The notes under the pieces were generated by a model. The model was given only the letters and a program-made list of their open reading frames with translations. It was not told the DNA's origin and ran no database searches. Shown here in pieces: positions 1 to 9,045 of a DNA stretch of 64,000 nt; position 1 is the stretch's first letter, and the number at the start of each line of letters is the position of its first letter. Source of the stretch: Chitinophaga varians (lineage in GTDB: Bacteria > Bacteroidota > Bacteroidia > Chitinophagales > Chitinophagaceae). The position numbers and the translations under genes are program-made. The DNA lies in contig NZ_JACVFB010000001.1 in the NCBI RefSeq assembly GCF_014529945.1, positions 1,860,001 through 1,924,000 on the forward strand. The letters are read 5' to 3'.

Positions 1-1638
1 CCAGTGGCCACCAAAGCGTGGCAGGCATTGCTAAAACATGCCGACGAAATGAAAAAGGTACAAATGCGTGCCTTGTTTATGGAAGACCAGGAACGTTTCA
101 AAACGTTTTCGCTTCAACTGGAAGACACCCTGTTCGACTATTCCAAAAACCTGATCACGGAAGACACCCGCAACCTGCTGCTTTCGCTGGCAGATGAGTG
201 TGGTGTAAATGCCGCTATCAAAGCCATGTTTGGCGCGGAAAAGATCAACTTCACGGAAAACCGCGCCGTACTGCATACCGCGCTGCGCAACTTCTCCGGC
301 AAACCTGTGATGCTCGATGGCCGTGATGTAATGCCGGACGTACTGGGCGTGCTCAACAAAATGGACCACATCTGCCGGCAGGTACATTCCGGTGAATGGA
401 AAGGATATACGGGCAAGCCTATACGTTATATCGTAAACATCGGCATCGGTGGCTCCGACCTCGGCCCGGTGATGGTGACCGAAGCACTGAAACCTTACTG
501 GAAGCCAGGTATACAACCTCACTTCGTGTCCAACGTGGATGGCACCCATATCGTGGAAACACTCAAACAGGTAACACCAGAAGAAACGCTTTTCCTGATC
601 GCGTCCAAAACATTCACTACGCAGGAAACCATGACCAACGCACATACTGCGCGTAACTGGTTCCTCGAACATGCCAAAGACGAAAAATTCGTGGCCAAAC
701 ATTTCGTGGCGTTATCTACCAACGAAAAAGCCGTGACGGCCTTTGGCATCGATGCCAACAACATGTTTGAATTCTGGGACTGGGTAGGTGGCCGTTACTC
801 CCTGTGGTCCGCCATCGGTTTGTCTATTGCATTGACCATCGGTTATGAGCACTTCATCGAACTGCTCAACGGCGCGCATGCAGCGGATAATCACTTCACG
901 CAAACACCGCTCGACCGTAACATACCGGCTATCATGGCACTGGTAGGCCTGTGGAATGGCAACTTCCTCGGTGCCGCTACAGAAGCCATCCTGCCTTACG
1001 ACCAGTACATGCACCGCTTCGCTGCCTATTTCCAGCAAGGTAATATGGAAAGCAATGGTAAACATGTAGACCGTAACGGCCAGCCAGTTCAGTATGAAAC
1101 CGGCCCGATTGTATGGGGCGAACCCGGCACCAACGGCCAACATGCTTTCTATCAGCTGATACATCAGGGTACAAGGCTTATTCCATGCGACTTTATCGCA
1201 CCGGCCATCAGCCACAATCCTATCGGCGACCATCACGTAAAACTGCTGTCTAACTTCTTCGCCCAAACGGAGGCGCTGATGAACGGCAAAACGGAAGCGG
1301 AAGTACTGGCGGAACTACAGAAAGCCAATACACCTGAAGAAGAGATCAAACGCGTGCTGCCTTATAAAGTATTTACCGGCAACCGTCCATCCAATTCCTT
1401 CCTGCTGAAAGAGATCACACCACGTTCTCTTGGTATGCTGATTGCTTTCTACGAACACAAAATTTTTGTGCAGGGTGTTATCTGGAATATCTACAGCTTC
1501 GATCAGTGGGGCGTGGAACTGGGTAAACAACTGGCCGGCAAGATCCTTCCTGAGCTGCAGAACGATGATTATATCGCTAACCATGACGCCAGTACGAATG
1601 GATTGATCAATGCCTTCAAAGCATGGCGGAAAAAGTAA
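1..1638 (+). CDS. pgi: Glucose-6-phosphate isomerase, 5' end cut by window
   Basis: Interconverts glucose 6-phosphate and fructose 6-phosphate in the cytoplasm (glycolysis and gluconeogenesis). The frame is already open at base 1 and reads [13 protein letters not shown], which in this family lies several residues after the start, so the real start is just left of the window; the GTG at 4 is probably not the initiator. Signatures seen: [12 protein letters not shown] near residue 145 (counted from base 4), [13 protein letters not shown] near 201, [15 protein letters not shown] near 376 and [13 protein letters not shown] near 499, covering the sugar-phosphate pocket and catalytic Lys. Length of about 545 residues is normal. 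A strong hairpin terminator follows directly. Identification is very secure. Confidence 0.97.
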   Translation, partial: PVATKAWQALLKHADEMKKVQMRALFMEDQERFKTFSLQLEDTLFDYSKNLITEDTRNLLLSLADECGVNAAIKAMFGAEKINFTENRAVLHTALRNFSGKPVMLDGRDVMPDVLGVLNKMDHICRQVHSGEWKGYTGKPIRYIVNIGIGGSDLGPVMVTEALKPYWKPGIQPHFVSNVDGTHIVETLKQVTPEETLFLIASKTFTTQETMTNAHTARNWFLEHAKDEKFVAKHFVALSTNEKAVTAFGIDANNMFEFWDWVGGRYSLWSAIGLSIALTIGYEHFIELLNGAHAADNHFTQTPLDRNIPAIMALVGLWNGNFLGAATEAILPYDQYMHRFAAYFQQGNMESNGKHVDRNGQPVQYETGPIVWGEPGTNGQHAFYQLIHQGTRLIPCDFIAPAISHNPIGDHHVKLLSNFFAQTEALMNGKTEAEVLAELQKANTPEEEIKRVLPYKVFTGNRPSNSFLLKEITPRSLGMLIAFYEHKIFVQGVIWNIYSFDQWGVELGKQLAGKILPELQNDDYIANHDASTNGLINAFKAWRKK

Positions 1639-1654
1639 AACAAGGCTATCCATA

Positions 1655-1697
1655 AAAGAGAATCGCCCACTGAATATTCAGTGGGCGATTCTTTTAT
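1655..1697 (+). terminator. Rho-independent terminator of pgi
   Basis: A perfect 16-bp inverted repeat (1659-1674 and 1677-1692) with a 2-nt loop, flanked by AAAA on the left and a T-rich run on the right. It sits 20 nt after the pgi stop. It could work in both directions, but the convergent DUF3276 gene ends further right at 1757. Confidence 0.9.
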
Positions 1698-1756
1698 AAC
1701 TTAATACGACGGTGATTCCTGCGTTAGTTGTTGGTTAATCTTCAGGGGAATCACAT

Positions 1757-2188
1757 TTACCATTTGTCTACCTCGTCAGCGCTATGTGAAGCCGGGGCGG
1801 ACGCCGCAATCGGAGCAACAGTGGCAGCTACTTCTGCGGTACGGGTTACCTCAGTGTCGCCGTCTGTTTCTTCCTGGTCTTCCTGCACATAATCGTGATT
1901 GTAGGCATCAAAATCAAAATCGGGCATCAACTCAGTCTTAACATAGTTGATGGTTTCGGTCAGCGCATTCAGGAACTTGTTGAAGTCCTCCTTGTACAGG
2001 AATACTTTGTGCCTGTCGTAGCCGTTGTCATTAAAACGTTTCTTACTTTCTGTGATGGTCAGAAAATAATCATTTCCCCGAGTGGTCTTTACATCAAAGA
2101 AGTACGTTCTTCTTTTGCCCGCTTTCAATCGTTTAGAAAAGATGCTATCATTGTTTCTTTCCTGTTGATTGGTGTTTTCGTACGCCAC
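1757..2188 (-). CDS. DUF3276 family PUR-like DNA/RNA-binding protein
   Basis: A 143-residue cytoplasmic protein. Residues 15-90 (KRLKAGKRRTYFFDVK, then YFLTITESKKRF and KVFLYKEDFNKFLNAL) match the Bacteroidota DUF3276 family, which adopts a PUR-alpha-like fold and is thought to bind single-stranded nucleic acid. The C-terminal 50 residues are acidic, then Ala/Pro-rich and probably disordered. It has its own promoter (2238-2266) and is convergent with pgi. The cellular role of the family is poorly defined; a regulatory or RNA-chaperone role is inference. Family assignment is confident. Confidence 0.88.
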   Translation of the reverse strand: MAYENTNQQERNNDSIFSKRLKAGKRRTYFFDVKTTRGNDYFLTITESKKRFNDNGYDRHKVFLYKEDFNKFLNALTETINYVKTELMPDFDFDAYNHDYVQEDQEETDGDTEVTRTAEVAATVAPIAASAPASHSADEVDKW

Positions 2189-2237
2189 AGTTGATAGATT
2201 TAAGTGTTAACGAATCAAATCCTGTTACAATAAGGAA

Positions 2238-2266
2238 CAAATATACTATTGTTTTACAAATATCAA
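2238..2266 (-). promoter_or_regulatory. Bacteroidota-type promoter of the DUF3276 gene
   Basis: On the minus strand a -33 TTG (2264-2266) and a -7 TATATTTG (2238-2245) are separated by 18 nt, matching the Bacteroidota consensus TTG-N19-TAnnTTTG. The predicted start leaves a leader of about 45 nt. An 8-bp AT-rich hairpin (2278-2295) lies immediately upstream. Confidence 0.7.
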
Positions 2267-2345
2267 AATATTTTTAAATGATTTTGAAAAATCATAAAAC
2301 TCCGCTGTAACAGGCCGTGGCAGAGACTATACAAGAGCGTGATTG

Positions 2346-4142
2346 TTATTCAGTTACACTTTCTTCGTCGCCGGATTGCTGTCTTGCGTACAGTTCAGCA
2401 TAGTAACCATTCAATGATAATAATTCCTCATGTGTCCCTTCTTCCACAATGGCGCCTTCATCCAACACGATGATCTTGTCAAACGCAAACAGGGAGAAGA
2501 TCCTATGGGTAATGATGATCGCTGTTTTGTTTTTCAGGTAGGCGTACAGGTTGCCAATGATTTCCTTTTCCGTACGGGCGTCTACGGCAGAGAGACAATC
2601 ATCAAAAATCATGATATCCGGGTTCTTGATCAGCGCCCTGGCAATGGATATACGTTGTTTCTGCCCACCGCTGAGCGTAACGCCCCGCTCCCCTATTTCG
2701 GTATCAAATCCTTCGTTAAACCCAAGGATGTCTTTCTCCACCGAAGCCTGCCGGGCGGCCTGCTGCACCGCCTGCAAATTGGCCGCAGGATCACCGAAGC
2801 GGATATTGTTGGCGATGGAATCGGAGAAAAGGAACACATCCTGCGGCACATAGCTGATCTGGCCACGCAGCTGCTCCAGATGCATATGACGGACATCATG
2901 CGTATCCAGCATCACACGGCCTTTCTGCGGGTCGTACATGCGTATCAGCAGTTGCGCCAGCGTACTCTTGCCTGAACCGGTGCGGCCAATGACGGCCACC
3001 TTCTGGCCCGGTGCGATGTGCAGGTTGATATCTTTCAGCGCTGTAATACCGGTATGAGGATAAGTAAATGTTACACCATCAAATCGTACGCCTCCTTCCA
3101 GCTGCACTGTATGCGCAGTGGGCTCGTCTTTTATTTCAGGTTGGATTTTCAAAAATTCGTTTATCCGTTGCTGTGAGGCTGCCGCACGCTGCACCATCGT
3201 TGCCACCAGGCCGATGGACAGGAACGGGAACATCAGCATGTTCACATAGATAACAAACTCCGCAAGGTTACCCACCGTGATATTTCCCTCTATTACCTGA
3301 TAACCACCAATGAAAATAGTAAGTATCACACTTAGCCCGATCATCAGCGCCATGATGGGCTGAAACAACGCGTCGGTTTTAGCCAGACTGATAGAGCTGA
3401 GTTTGTATGCTTCACTTGCATTTTCAAAATGCCGTCCGCTGGCGTCTTCCTGCACGTAGGATTTGATCACCCTGATACCGGAGTAAGACTCCTGCGCGAT
3501 AGACGTAATGTTAGACAACTCAGCCTGTATCCTTTCACTTTTACGATGAATGATTTTATTGACATAGTAAATAGTCAATGCCAGAAAAGGCAGTGGTGAC
3601 AAAGTATACAGCGTCAGCAAGGGGTTTACCTCCAGCATCAGGTAAACGATGATGACGATCAGGAACAACGTGCGGGATGCATACATGATGGCGGGACCAA
3701 CGTACATGCGTACACGGGAAACGTCTTCCGTGATGCGGCTCATCAGGTCACCGGTGCGGTGCATCTTAAAGAAGTTGAGGTCCAGCTTCTGATAGTGCTG
3801 GTAAATCTCGTTCTTCAGGTCGTATTCAATATGCCGGCTCATCACGATGAGCGTTTGCCGCTGAAGGAAAAGGAAAAAGCCGCTCAACAACGCAAAGATC
3901 AAAATGCTTACACCATAAAAGGCTAGGATACGGGAGAAGTCGGACCGGAATGCGCTCTTCAGACTGGTATCACTTAACAGGCGGTATTCGTCCAGATTAT
4001 GTGACAGCAGGTCAAAGATCTGCCGGACCATGATGGGCTGAAAAACACTGAAGACAATCGATATAGCCGTAAATAACAGCCCAAGGATCAGGCGCCATTT
4101 GTTGGCCATGAAATATTTATTAAGCGCAGCTAGATGTTTCAA
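2346..4142 (-). CDS. ABC exporter half-transporter (MsbA/YheI-like)
   Basis: A 598-residue fusion of a six-helix membrane domain (about residues 15-310) and a nucleotide-binding domain (about 345-585), expected to dimerise in the inner membrane and export lipids or drugs. Seen in the NBD: Walker A GRTGSGKS near 387, Q-loop ISYVPQDVFLFSDS, signature LSGGQKQR, Walker B IMIFDDCLSAVD with D514, and H-loop THRIF. The position after the Walker B Asp, normally the catalytic Glu, is Asp515. Such an Asp is usual in the degenerate half of heterodimeric exporters such as BmrCD, yet no partner half lies next to it. Substrate unknown. Monocistronic; a -7 box lies at 4159-4166. Confidence 0.9.
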   Translation of the reverse strand: MKHLAALNKYFMANKWRLILGLLFTAISIVFSVFQPIMVRQIFDLLSHNLDEYRLLSDTSLKSAFRSDFSRILAFYGVSILIFALLSGFFLFLQRQTLIVMSRHIEYDLKNEIYQHYQKLDLNFFKMHRTGDLMSRITEDVSRVRMYVGPAIMYASRTLFLIVIIVYLMLEVNPLLTLYTLSPLPFLALTIYYVNKIIHRKSERIQAELSNITSIAQESYSGIRVIKSYVQEDASGRHFENASEAYKLSSISLAKTDALFQPIMALMIGLSVILTIFIGGYQVIEGNITVGNLAEFVIYVNMLMFPFLSIGLVATMVQRAAASQQRINEFLKIQPEIKDEPTAHTVQLEGGVRFDGVTFTYPHTGITALKDINLHIAPGQKVAVIGRTGSGKSTLAQLLIRMYDPQKGRVMLDTHDVRHMHLEQLRGQISYVPQDVFLFSDSIANNIRFGDPAANLQAVQQAARQASVEKDILGFNEGFDTEIGERGVTLSGGQKQRISIARALIKNPDIMIFDDCLSAVDARTEKEIIGNLYAYLKNKTAIIITHRIFSLFAFDKIIVLDEGAIVEEGTHEELLSLNGYYAELYARQQSGDEESVTE

Positions 4143-4158
4143 TCGGAAAGTTTTGATA

Positions 4159-4166
4159 CAAAAATA
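4159..4166 (-). promoter_or_regulatory. -7 box of the ABC exporter gene
   Basis: The minus strand reads TATTTTTG, an exact TAnnTTTG box, 17 nt before the ATG. The place where a -33 TTG would lie falls inside the word-repeat element that begins at 4172, and no clean TTG is found at the expected distance. Confidence 0.45.
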
Positions 4167-4171
4167 GCATT

Positions 4172-4322
4172 CAATTACGAATTACGGATTATGAATTACG
4201 AATTAAGGGCTTCCTTACAGAGCGGCTATTAAATAACCGTGCTATAAGAAAGCCCTTAATTTATAATGCGGCTACTAATTAACCGGGCTACAAGAAACCC
4301 CTTAATTCGTAATCCGTAATTG
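4172..4322. repeat. Palindromic word-repeat element, core family, copy 1
   Basis: Left arm: four degenerate tandem words of the type AATTACG (4172-4205). Right arm: the inverse words (CTTAATTCGTAATCCGTAAT, 4301-4320). The interior holds a hairpin with AAGGGCTT and AAGCCCTT ends around a GGCTATTAAATAACCG core (4205-4260), followed by a second partial core copy (GGCTACTAATTAACCG, 4270-4285). The same core recurs at 17946 and 54363. It fills the gap between purC (stop at 4324) and the ABC gene start. It may act as a terminator or be a mobile MITE-like sequence; nothing in it is coding. Confidence 0.75.
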
Positions 4323-4323
4323 A

Positions 4324-5253
4324 TTACAGTTGTTTCAGTGCTTCCACGATTTTCGCTTCTGCTGCTTCCGGTGCTACATCTTCTTTTACGAATTTGCGGC
4401 CGGTGATGTTTTCAAACAGCTCGATATAACGCTCGCTCACGCTGTTGATGAAAGCATCGGTCATTTCAGGCACCTGTTGACCGTCTTTACCCTGGAAGCC
4501 GTTTTCCATCAGCCACTCACGCACAAACTCCTTGCTCAGTTGTTTCTGCTGTTTGCCGGCTTTCTGGTTTTCTTCGTAACCTTCTGCGTAGAAATAACGG
4601 GAAGAGTCCGGTGTGTGGATTTCGTCGATCACATAGATGGTATCGCCGATTTTACCGAATTCATATTTAGTATCTACGAGGATCAGGCCGCGTTCTGCTG
4701 CCATTTCTTTACCTCTCTCAAACAGGGCGAGGGTATATTTCTCCAGTTGTTCGTAGTCTTCTTTGCTCACCAGTCCCTGAGCGATGATTTCCTCGCGGGA
4801 AATATCTTCATCATGACCTTCGTGTGCTTTGGTAGTAGGCGTAATGATAGGCTGTGGGAAGAAATCATTTTCTTTCAGCCCTTCCGGCATAGTAACGCCG
4901 CAGAGTACACGCTGACCAGTTTTGTAAGTTCTCCAGGCGTGGCCGGTAAGGTTACCGCGCACCACCATTTCCACCGGGAACGTTTCGCATTTCAAACCTA
5001 TGGTTACGTTAGGCAGCGGGGTAGATTTCACCCAGTTAGGCACGATATCTTTGGTAGCTTCCAGCATGATGGCAGCCACCTGGTTCAGTACCTGTCCCTT
5101 GTAAGGAATAGGGCGGGGCAACACCACATCGAACGCAGAGATACGATCGCTTACTGCCATTACCATGAGCTTGTCCCCGATGGTGTATACATCACGTACT
5201 TTCCCTTTGTAGAAGGCGGTCTGACCCGGGAATTTGAAATTTGATTCTAACAT
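4324..5253 (-). CDS. purC: Phosphoribosylaminoimidazole-succinocarboxamide synthase
   Basis: SAICAR synthetase, an ATP-dependent purine biosynthesis step joining CAIR and aspartate. The 309-residue length fits the longer, yeast-like bacterial form. Seen: [15 protein letters not shown] near residue 15, [15 protein letters not shown] near 32, [14 protein letters not shown] near 98, [12 protein letters not shown] near 190 and [12 protein letters not shown] near 209, all standard family motifs for ATP and substrate contacts. It has its own well-matched promoter (5294-5324) placed just behind the stop of the upstream exonuclease gene, so it is probably transcribed alone. Very secure. Confidence 0.97.
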   Translation of the reverse strand: MLESNFKFPGQTAFYKGKVRDVYTIGDKLMVMAVSDRISAFDVVLPRPIPYKGQVLNQVAAIMLEATKDIVPNWVKSTPLPNVTIGLKCETFPVEMVVRGNLTGHAWRTYKTGQRVLCGVTMPEGLKENDFFPQPIITPTTKAHEGHDEDISREEIIAQGLVSKEDYEQLEKYTLALFERGKEMAAERGLILVDTKYEFGKIGDTIYVIDEIHTPDSSRYFYAEGYEENQKAGKQQKQLSKEFVREWLMENGFQGKDGQQVPEMTDAFINSVSERYIELFENITGRKFVKEDVAPEAAEAKIVEALKQL

Positions 5254-5293
5254 GAATTATGAAATTAAAAATGAATTATCGGTGATTTGCGTG

Positions 5294-5324
5294 CAAAAGT
5301 AAACCACGAATCGCATGATTTCAA
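5294..5324 (-). promoter_or_regulatory. Promoter of purC
   Basis: The minus strand carries TTG (5322-5324), 20 nt, then TACTTTTG (5294-5301), an excellent match to the Bacteroidota consensus. The predicted leader is about 35 nt. No PurR-like operator was recognised. Confidence 0.75.
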
Positions 5325-5338
5325 TTTTTTTTCGATCA

Positions 5339-6709
5339 TCATTTTGGGGAAGCGGCTAACTGTTGCCCGTTACCGGCATATGGCCTCAATAAACTGATGA
5401 TGATTTCATTCTCGGGATACTGCGTCAGATGCGGCCTTAATTGTTCGGCATCCGTTGTTTGCAGATGAACGGGCACATACCCCATTCCATAGAAACGGCC
5501 CTTCTCCATGAGGATACAGCTTTGTTCTTCACTGTTACGCCCTTTATCCATGATCACGACGGAGGGCTGCTGTTCCTGCAGGAAGGCAATCGCCGCTTTT
5601 ACGCGTTGGTTGTATACTTCCGGCGCTTCTTCTTTCTCACAGGCGCCGTGACAGGTAGCTGCTGTTTTGCCGGCACAGGTGCCCCCGCTCTTTTGCAGGA
5701 AACACAATTTGGGGCACAGCTCAAACTGCCGGATCAACGCCCTGAGGAGGCGATGCCCGTCAATCAACAGGTTAAAGGCGTGCACCGGATGGCTGAACTT
5801 GCGCTTTTTCTCGATAGCCAGGCGCAGATAACCTTCCTGGTCTTCAAAAAGATAAAACCCATAACGGAACTCCACGCGCTTCTGGGCCGCGTTAAAAGCT
5901 GGCCATAGCCGCTTGATCTCTACCGACTCCAGGATGCAGGCCATCAGATCGGTGGCCGTTTCCTGATAGGTGATATTATATACGGTACGTAAAAAGTTCT
6001 GTCGCTGACGGCTGGCACTGTGACCGGTAAAGTGGCTGTTGACACGCTTTTTCAGGTCCTTGGCCTTGCCTACATATACCACTTTCCCTTTTACATCATG
6101 AAAATAATATACCCCCGGCACCTCCGGCAGTAATTTCACCACCTCCGGTTGTAGGTTCGGTGGCAGGAACTGCTCTTTGGAGCCCGCTTTAAGCGCACCG
6201 GCAATAGCTTTGTCTGTATCATGCTGTAGCAGCAGGGAGAAGAGTTTCGTGGTGGCTTCTGCATCCCCGCCTGCCCGATGCCGGCCATGGATCGGGATCT
6301 CCAGATGCCGGCAGAGGTTGCCGAGACTATAGGAAGGCAGTCCGGGAAAAATCTTCCGTCCCAGCCTCACGGTACAGAGCTTCTTACACTGGAGGTCCAG
6401 CCCGGCGGCAGCCAGGTGGTGCTTCACAAACGAATAATCAAAATTAACGTTGTGCGCCACGAAGATTTTATCGTGCAACAGCTCATATATCATCGGCGCC
6501 ACCGCTTCAAACGGAGGAGCTTCAGCCACCATACTGTTGGTGATACCGGTCAGGGACTCTATGTAATAAGGGATGGGCACTCCAGGATTAACCAGGGTCT
6601 GGTAATGCTGTGTGATCTCCCGGCCATCAAACAGGTAGATGGCTATCTCGGTAATACCGTTGGCACTGGCATGGCCACCGGTTGTTTCTATATCGACAAT
6701 TGCGTACAC
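5339..6709 (-). CDS. DEDDh exonuclease fused to GIY-YIG (UvrC/Cho-like) nuclease
   Basis: A 456-residue two-nuclease protein. Residues 1-165 form a DnaQ-type 3'-5' exonuclease: IVDIETTGG (Exo I D-x-E), AHNVNFDYSFV (Exo II), HRAGGDAEATTKLF (Exo III H-x4-D). Residues 195-275 form a GIY-YIG domain (VPGVYYFHDVKGKVVYVGKA). A Cys cluster (CPKLCFLQKSGGTCAG, CHGAC) near 335-365 resembles the metal-binding region of UvrC-like proteins. Such fusions are known in Bacteroidota and Actinobacteria and are taken to act in DNA repair, as an alternative incision nuclease like Cho. Its ATG follows the stop of the upstream permease by 1 nt, suggesting co-transcription with the efflux operon. Confidence 0.88.
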   Translation of the reverse strand: MYAIVDIETTGGHASANGITEIAIYLFDGREITQHYQTLVNPGVPIPYYIESLTGITNSMVAEAPPFEAVAPMIYELLHDKIFVAHNVNFDYSFVKHHLAAAGLDLQCKKLCTVRLGRKIFPGLPSYSLGNLCRHLEIPIHGRHRAGGDAEATTKLFSLLLQHDTDKAIAGALKAGSKEQFLPPNLQPEVVKLLPEVPGVYYFHDVKGKVVYVGKAKDLKKRVNSHFTGHSASRQRQNFLRTVYNITYQETATDLMACILESVEIKRLWPAFNAAQKRVEFRYGFYLFEDQEGYLRLAIEKKRKFSHPVHAFNLLIDGHRLLRALIRQFELCPKLCFLQKSGGTCAGKTAATCHGACEKEEAPEVYNQRVKAAIAFLQEQQPSVVIMDKGRNSEEQSCILMEKGRFYGMGYVPVHLQTTDAEQLRPHLTQYPENEIIISLLRPYAGNGQQLAASPK

Positions 6710-6710
6710 C

Positions 6711-7883
6711 TTACAAAGATAAAGGTTGTTGCTTTTTGTTCAATCGTTTTAATCCCCATAATGCGAGCAAAAGATAAAACACCCACAGCAGCACGAGATG
6801 GACCACCGATCCGGCATGGTCCCGGAGGGTGCCGCCGGTCTGTACGATCGACGTATATACCTTTACGAAGGGCGTTAGCGGCAGCAGAGACGACAAACCC
6901 TGCAACGCCGGCGGCATCGACTCAAAAGGCCAGGCATAGCCGCATATAAGAAAAAACGGATATGTAGAGAACGCCATCAACTGTGCCGCGAGCAGCTGAC
7001 TCTTAAACAGCGTGCCTATCCATACGGCCATCGGTATCAGCGTAAAAATAAAGAGGAACAGCAGCACCGCCAGGTCCCTGTAGCTGCCCCGGAAGGGCAG
7101 ATGCAACACCTGATAGTTGACCGTCATAAAAAATGCGGCATAAGCCAGATACAGCAACAGATAAAAGGCAGCCTTGCCATACAGCATACCCGATAGTCCC
7201 CCGCCCATTTTCACCAACCGGCCAACTTCTAGGTTCTCCCTTTCCAGCGCGATGCTGCCGGAAAGTCCCAGCAGCAATGTCTGTTGCAGGATAAGTACCA
7301 GCAGCACCGGCAGCAGAAAACCGCCATAGCTGGCCTGCGGATTATACAGCGGCCGGTAGTCGATATTGACCGGCATCGCCTCCTGCAAAGCCATGGTGGA
7401 ATTGAGCCCCATCTTTTCCTGGTATTGCAACCGCACACCGGCGCCGATGGTCAGCCCCAGTTGTGTAATAGCCCCGGTCAGCTCACTGGAAGGCAGAAAA
7501 CGCGCGCCATTCACGGCAAGGACCACATCGGCCTGTTGCAGGGACAGCACTTTGGCCTGCATACCTTTGGGGATGTAAAAATAGCCCTGCGCCTCTCCCC
7601 TGTACATCCGCTCCTGTGCCTCTTCCAGAGACAAGGTCCGCATCACGGCCACTACCTGCATATTGTTCATTTGCTCCACAAACATGCGCGACATCTCGCT
7701 CCGGTCATCGTCAGCTACCGCCAGCACTACTTTTTCCTCTACCTTATAACTATAGATGGTACCGTAAAAGAAAACATAGAACAACGGCGCCAGCAGCAAC
7801 GTGAGCAGCAGGCTATGATTGCCGGCCACCAGCTTTATTTCCCGCAGAAACAGTTGTGCTATGTTATGTATGCGCTCAGGCAT
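6711..7883 (-). CDS. ABC-2 type transporter permease
   Basis: A 390-residue inner-membrane protein of the YhhJ/DrrB class: one N-terminal helix (about residues 22-42), a periplasmic domain of about 130 residues, then five or six helices (about 185-380). It overlaps the next upstream permease by 8 nt and the two are distant paralogues, presumably forming a heterodimeric channel. With the HlyD adaptor and TolC it should make a tripartite exporter. No ATP-binding subunit is encoded in the operon, so it must borrow one or be encoded elsewhere. Substrate unknown. Confidence 0.87.
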   Translation of the reverse strand: MPERIHNIAQLFLREIKLVAGNHSLLLTLLLAPLFYVFFYGTIYSYKVEEKVVLAVADDDRSEMSRMFVEQMNNMQVVAVMRTLSLEEAQERMYRGEAQGYFYIPKGMQAKVLSLQQADVVLAVNGARFLPSSELTGAITQLGLTIGAGVRLQYQEKMGLNSTMALQEAMPVNIDYRPLYNPQASYGGFLLPVLLVLILQQTLLLGLSGSIALERENLEVGRLVKMGGGLSGMLYGKAAFYLLLYLAYAAFFMTVNYQVLHLPFRGSYRDLAVLLFLFIFTLIPMAVWIGTLFKSQLLAAQLMAFSTYPFFLICGYAWPFESMPPALQGLSSLLPLTPFVKVYTSIVQTGGTLRDHAGSVVHLVLLWVFYLLLALWGLKRLNKKQQPLSL

Positions 7884-9045
7884 GTTGCAAAGTTGAGGGT
7901 TGCAGGCTACGCTGAAAAAGGATAATGGCCACCGGCAGGCCTATTACGGCAAACAACAGCATATGCGCCATTTCCAGCCGCACATAACGCAGCGGCAGGT
8001 CCATAAAATACACCTTAAAAAAAGCGTCCACAAAAGGCGTCAGCGGCATGATCATCGCATAATACTGATCATACCAGGGCATGCCCCACCGTGGGAAGGT
8101 AAAACCGCTGAACACAAAAGCCGGCGAAGTATAAAAGATGCCCACGTCGCACGCCAGTAACAGGTCTTTGAAGATAGCAGACACCATCATGCCCACACTG
8201 ATGCATGCCAGCATCAACAAGGTGAAGATGGTAAACAGTCCCCAGCTGAACAGCTGCTCCCCTGACGCAAACAACGGGTAGATGACCAGCGTGATCATGA
8301 TATAATCCACCCAGGCTACACTGAGGTAGGCCAGTGATTTCCCCACAATAGCATTGGAGGCAGAGCCATTACTCACTTCGTATAGCTCTCCCAGTGAGTG
8401 GGTCTTGTGTTCGTAGTTCAGGGCCAGCGCCACCACCATGATCATCATCATCTGCATGGCCACCGCAATAACGCCTGGGACCAGGTACTGCTGGTAGTCG
8501 TACCGCGGATTATATAACGTAAACGACTGTAGCTGTACCGGCATTACCAGTGCCATGGCCTTTCCCGCAGGCATGCCCGTTTTCATGAGCTTTTGTAATT
8601 GCACCCCTGCGGCGGCGGTCAACAGCACCTGTGCAGCGTCCTTGTATAGCAGTTTGGCGGGGACCAGGTAAGATACATTGGTATAGATCGTAATATAAAC
8701 AGGCTGCCGGCTTTTGATCTGTTCATCCATGCGGCGGGGGAAGTGAATAGCGCCCATCACGATGCCCTTGTGCAGCATGGCCTGTAGCTCTCCTTCGCTT
8801 TGCACCTGTTGTGTAATGTGGATGCTTTCCGTTTGTTCCAGCATGAAAGTAAACTGCCGTGACAGTGGTGAATGGGCTTCATCCCAGATGGCCACCGGCA
8901 GGTCTTCCGCAAAATGTTTATTATAAATACCGGCATACAACAAACACAATACCGGTGGCAACACCAGCATGGCCATGTAATACACCGGAAACGTCAGGAT
9001 GCGTTTCCATTCCCTCAGAGCGACTTTTAGTATGGAACGTATCAT
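7876..9045 (-). CDS. ABC-2 type transporter permease
   Basis: A 389-residue permease with the same layout as its downstream neighbour: a signal-anchor helix (residues 18-40, YYMAMLVLPPVLCLLYAG), a periplasmic region, and helices between about 185 and 380. The start ATG overlaps the stop of the HlyD gene (ATGA), a classic translational-coupling junction. Known relatives (YbhS/YhhJ) form heterodimers exporting drugs or other hydrophobic compounds across the envelope. No ATPase domain is present in this protein. Confidence 0.87.
   Translation of the reverse strand: MIRSILKVALREWKRILTFPVYYMAMLVLPPVLCLLYAGIYNKHFAEDLPVAIWDEAHSPLSRQFTFMLEQTESIHITQQVQSEGELQAMLHKGIVMGAIHFPRRMDEQIKSRQPVYITIYTNVSYLVPAKLLYKDAAQVLLTAAAGVQLQKLMKTGMPAGKAMALVMPVQLQSFTLYNPRYDYQQYLVPGVIAVAMQMMMIMVVALALNYEHKTHSLGELYEVSNGSASNAIVGKSLAYLSVAWVDYIMITLVIYPLFASGEQLFSWGLFTIFTLLMLACISVGMMVSAIFKDLLLACDVGIFYTSPAFVFSGFTFPRWGMPWYDQYYAMIMPLTPFVDAFFKVYFMDLPLRYVRLEMAHMLLFAVIGLPVAIILFQRSLQPSTLQHA

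Noticed and set aside
4330..5244. A 304-residue open frame antisense to purC
   Set aside because: It is the mirror frame of a certain gene and has no domain, signal or spacing to support it.
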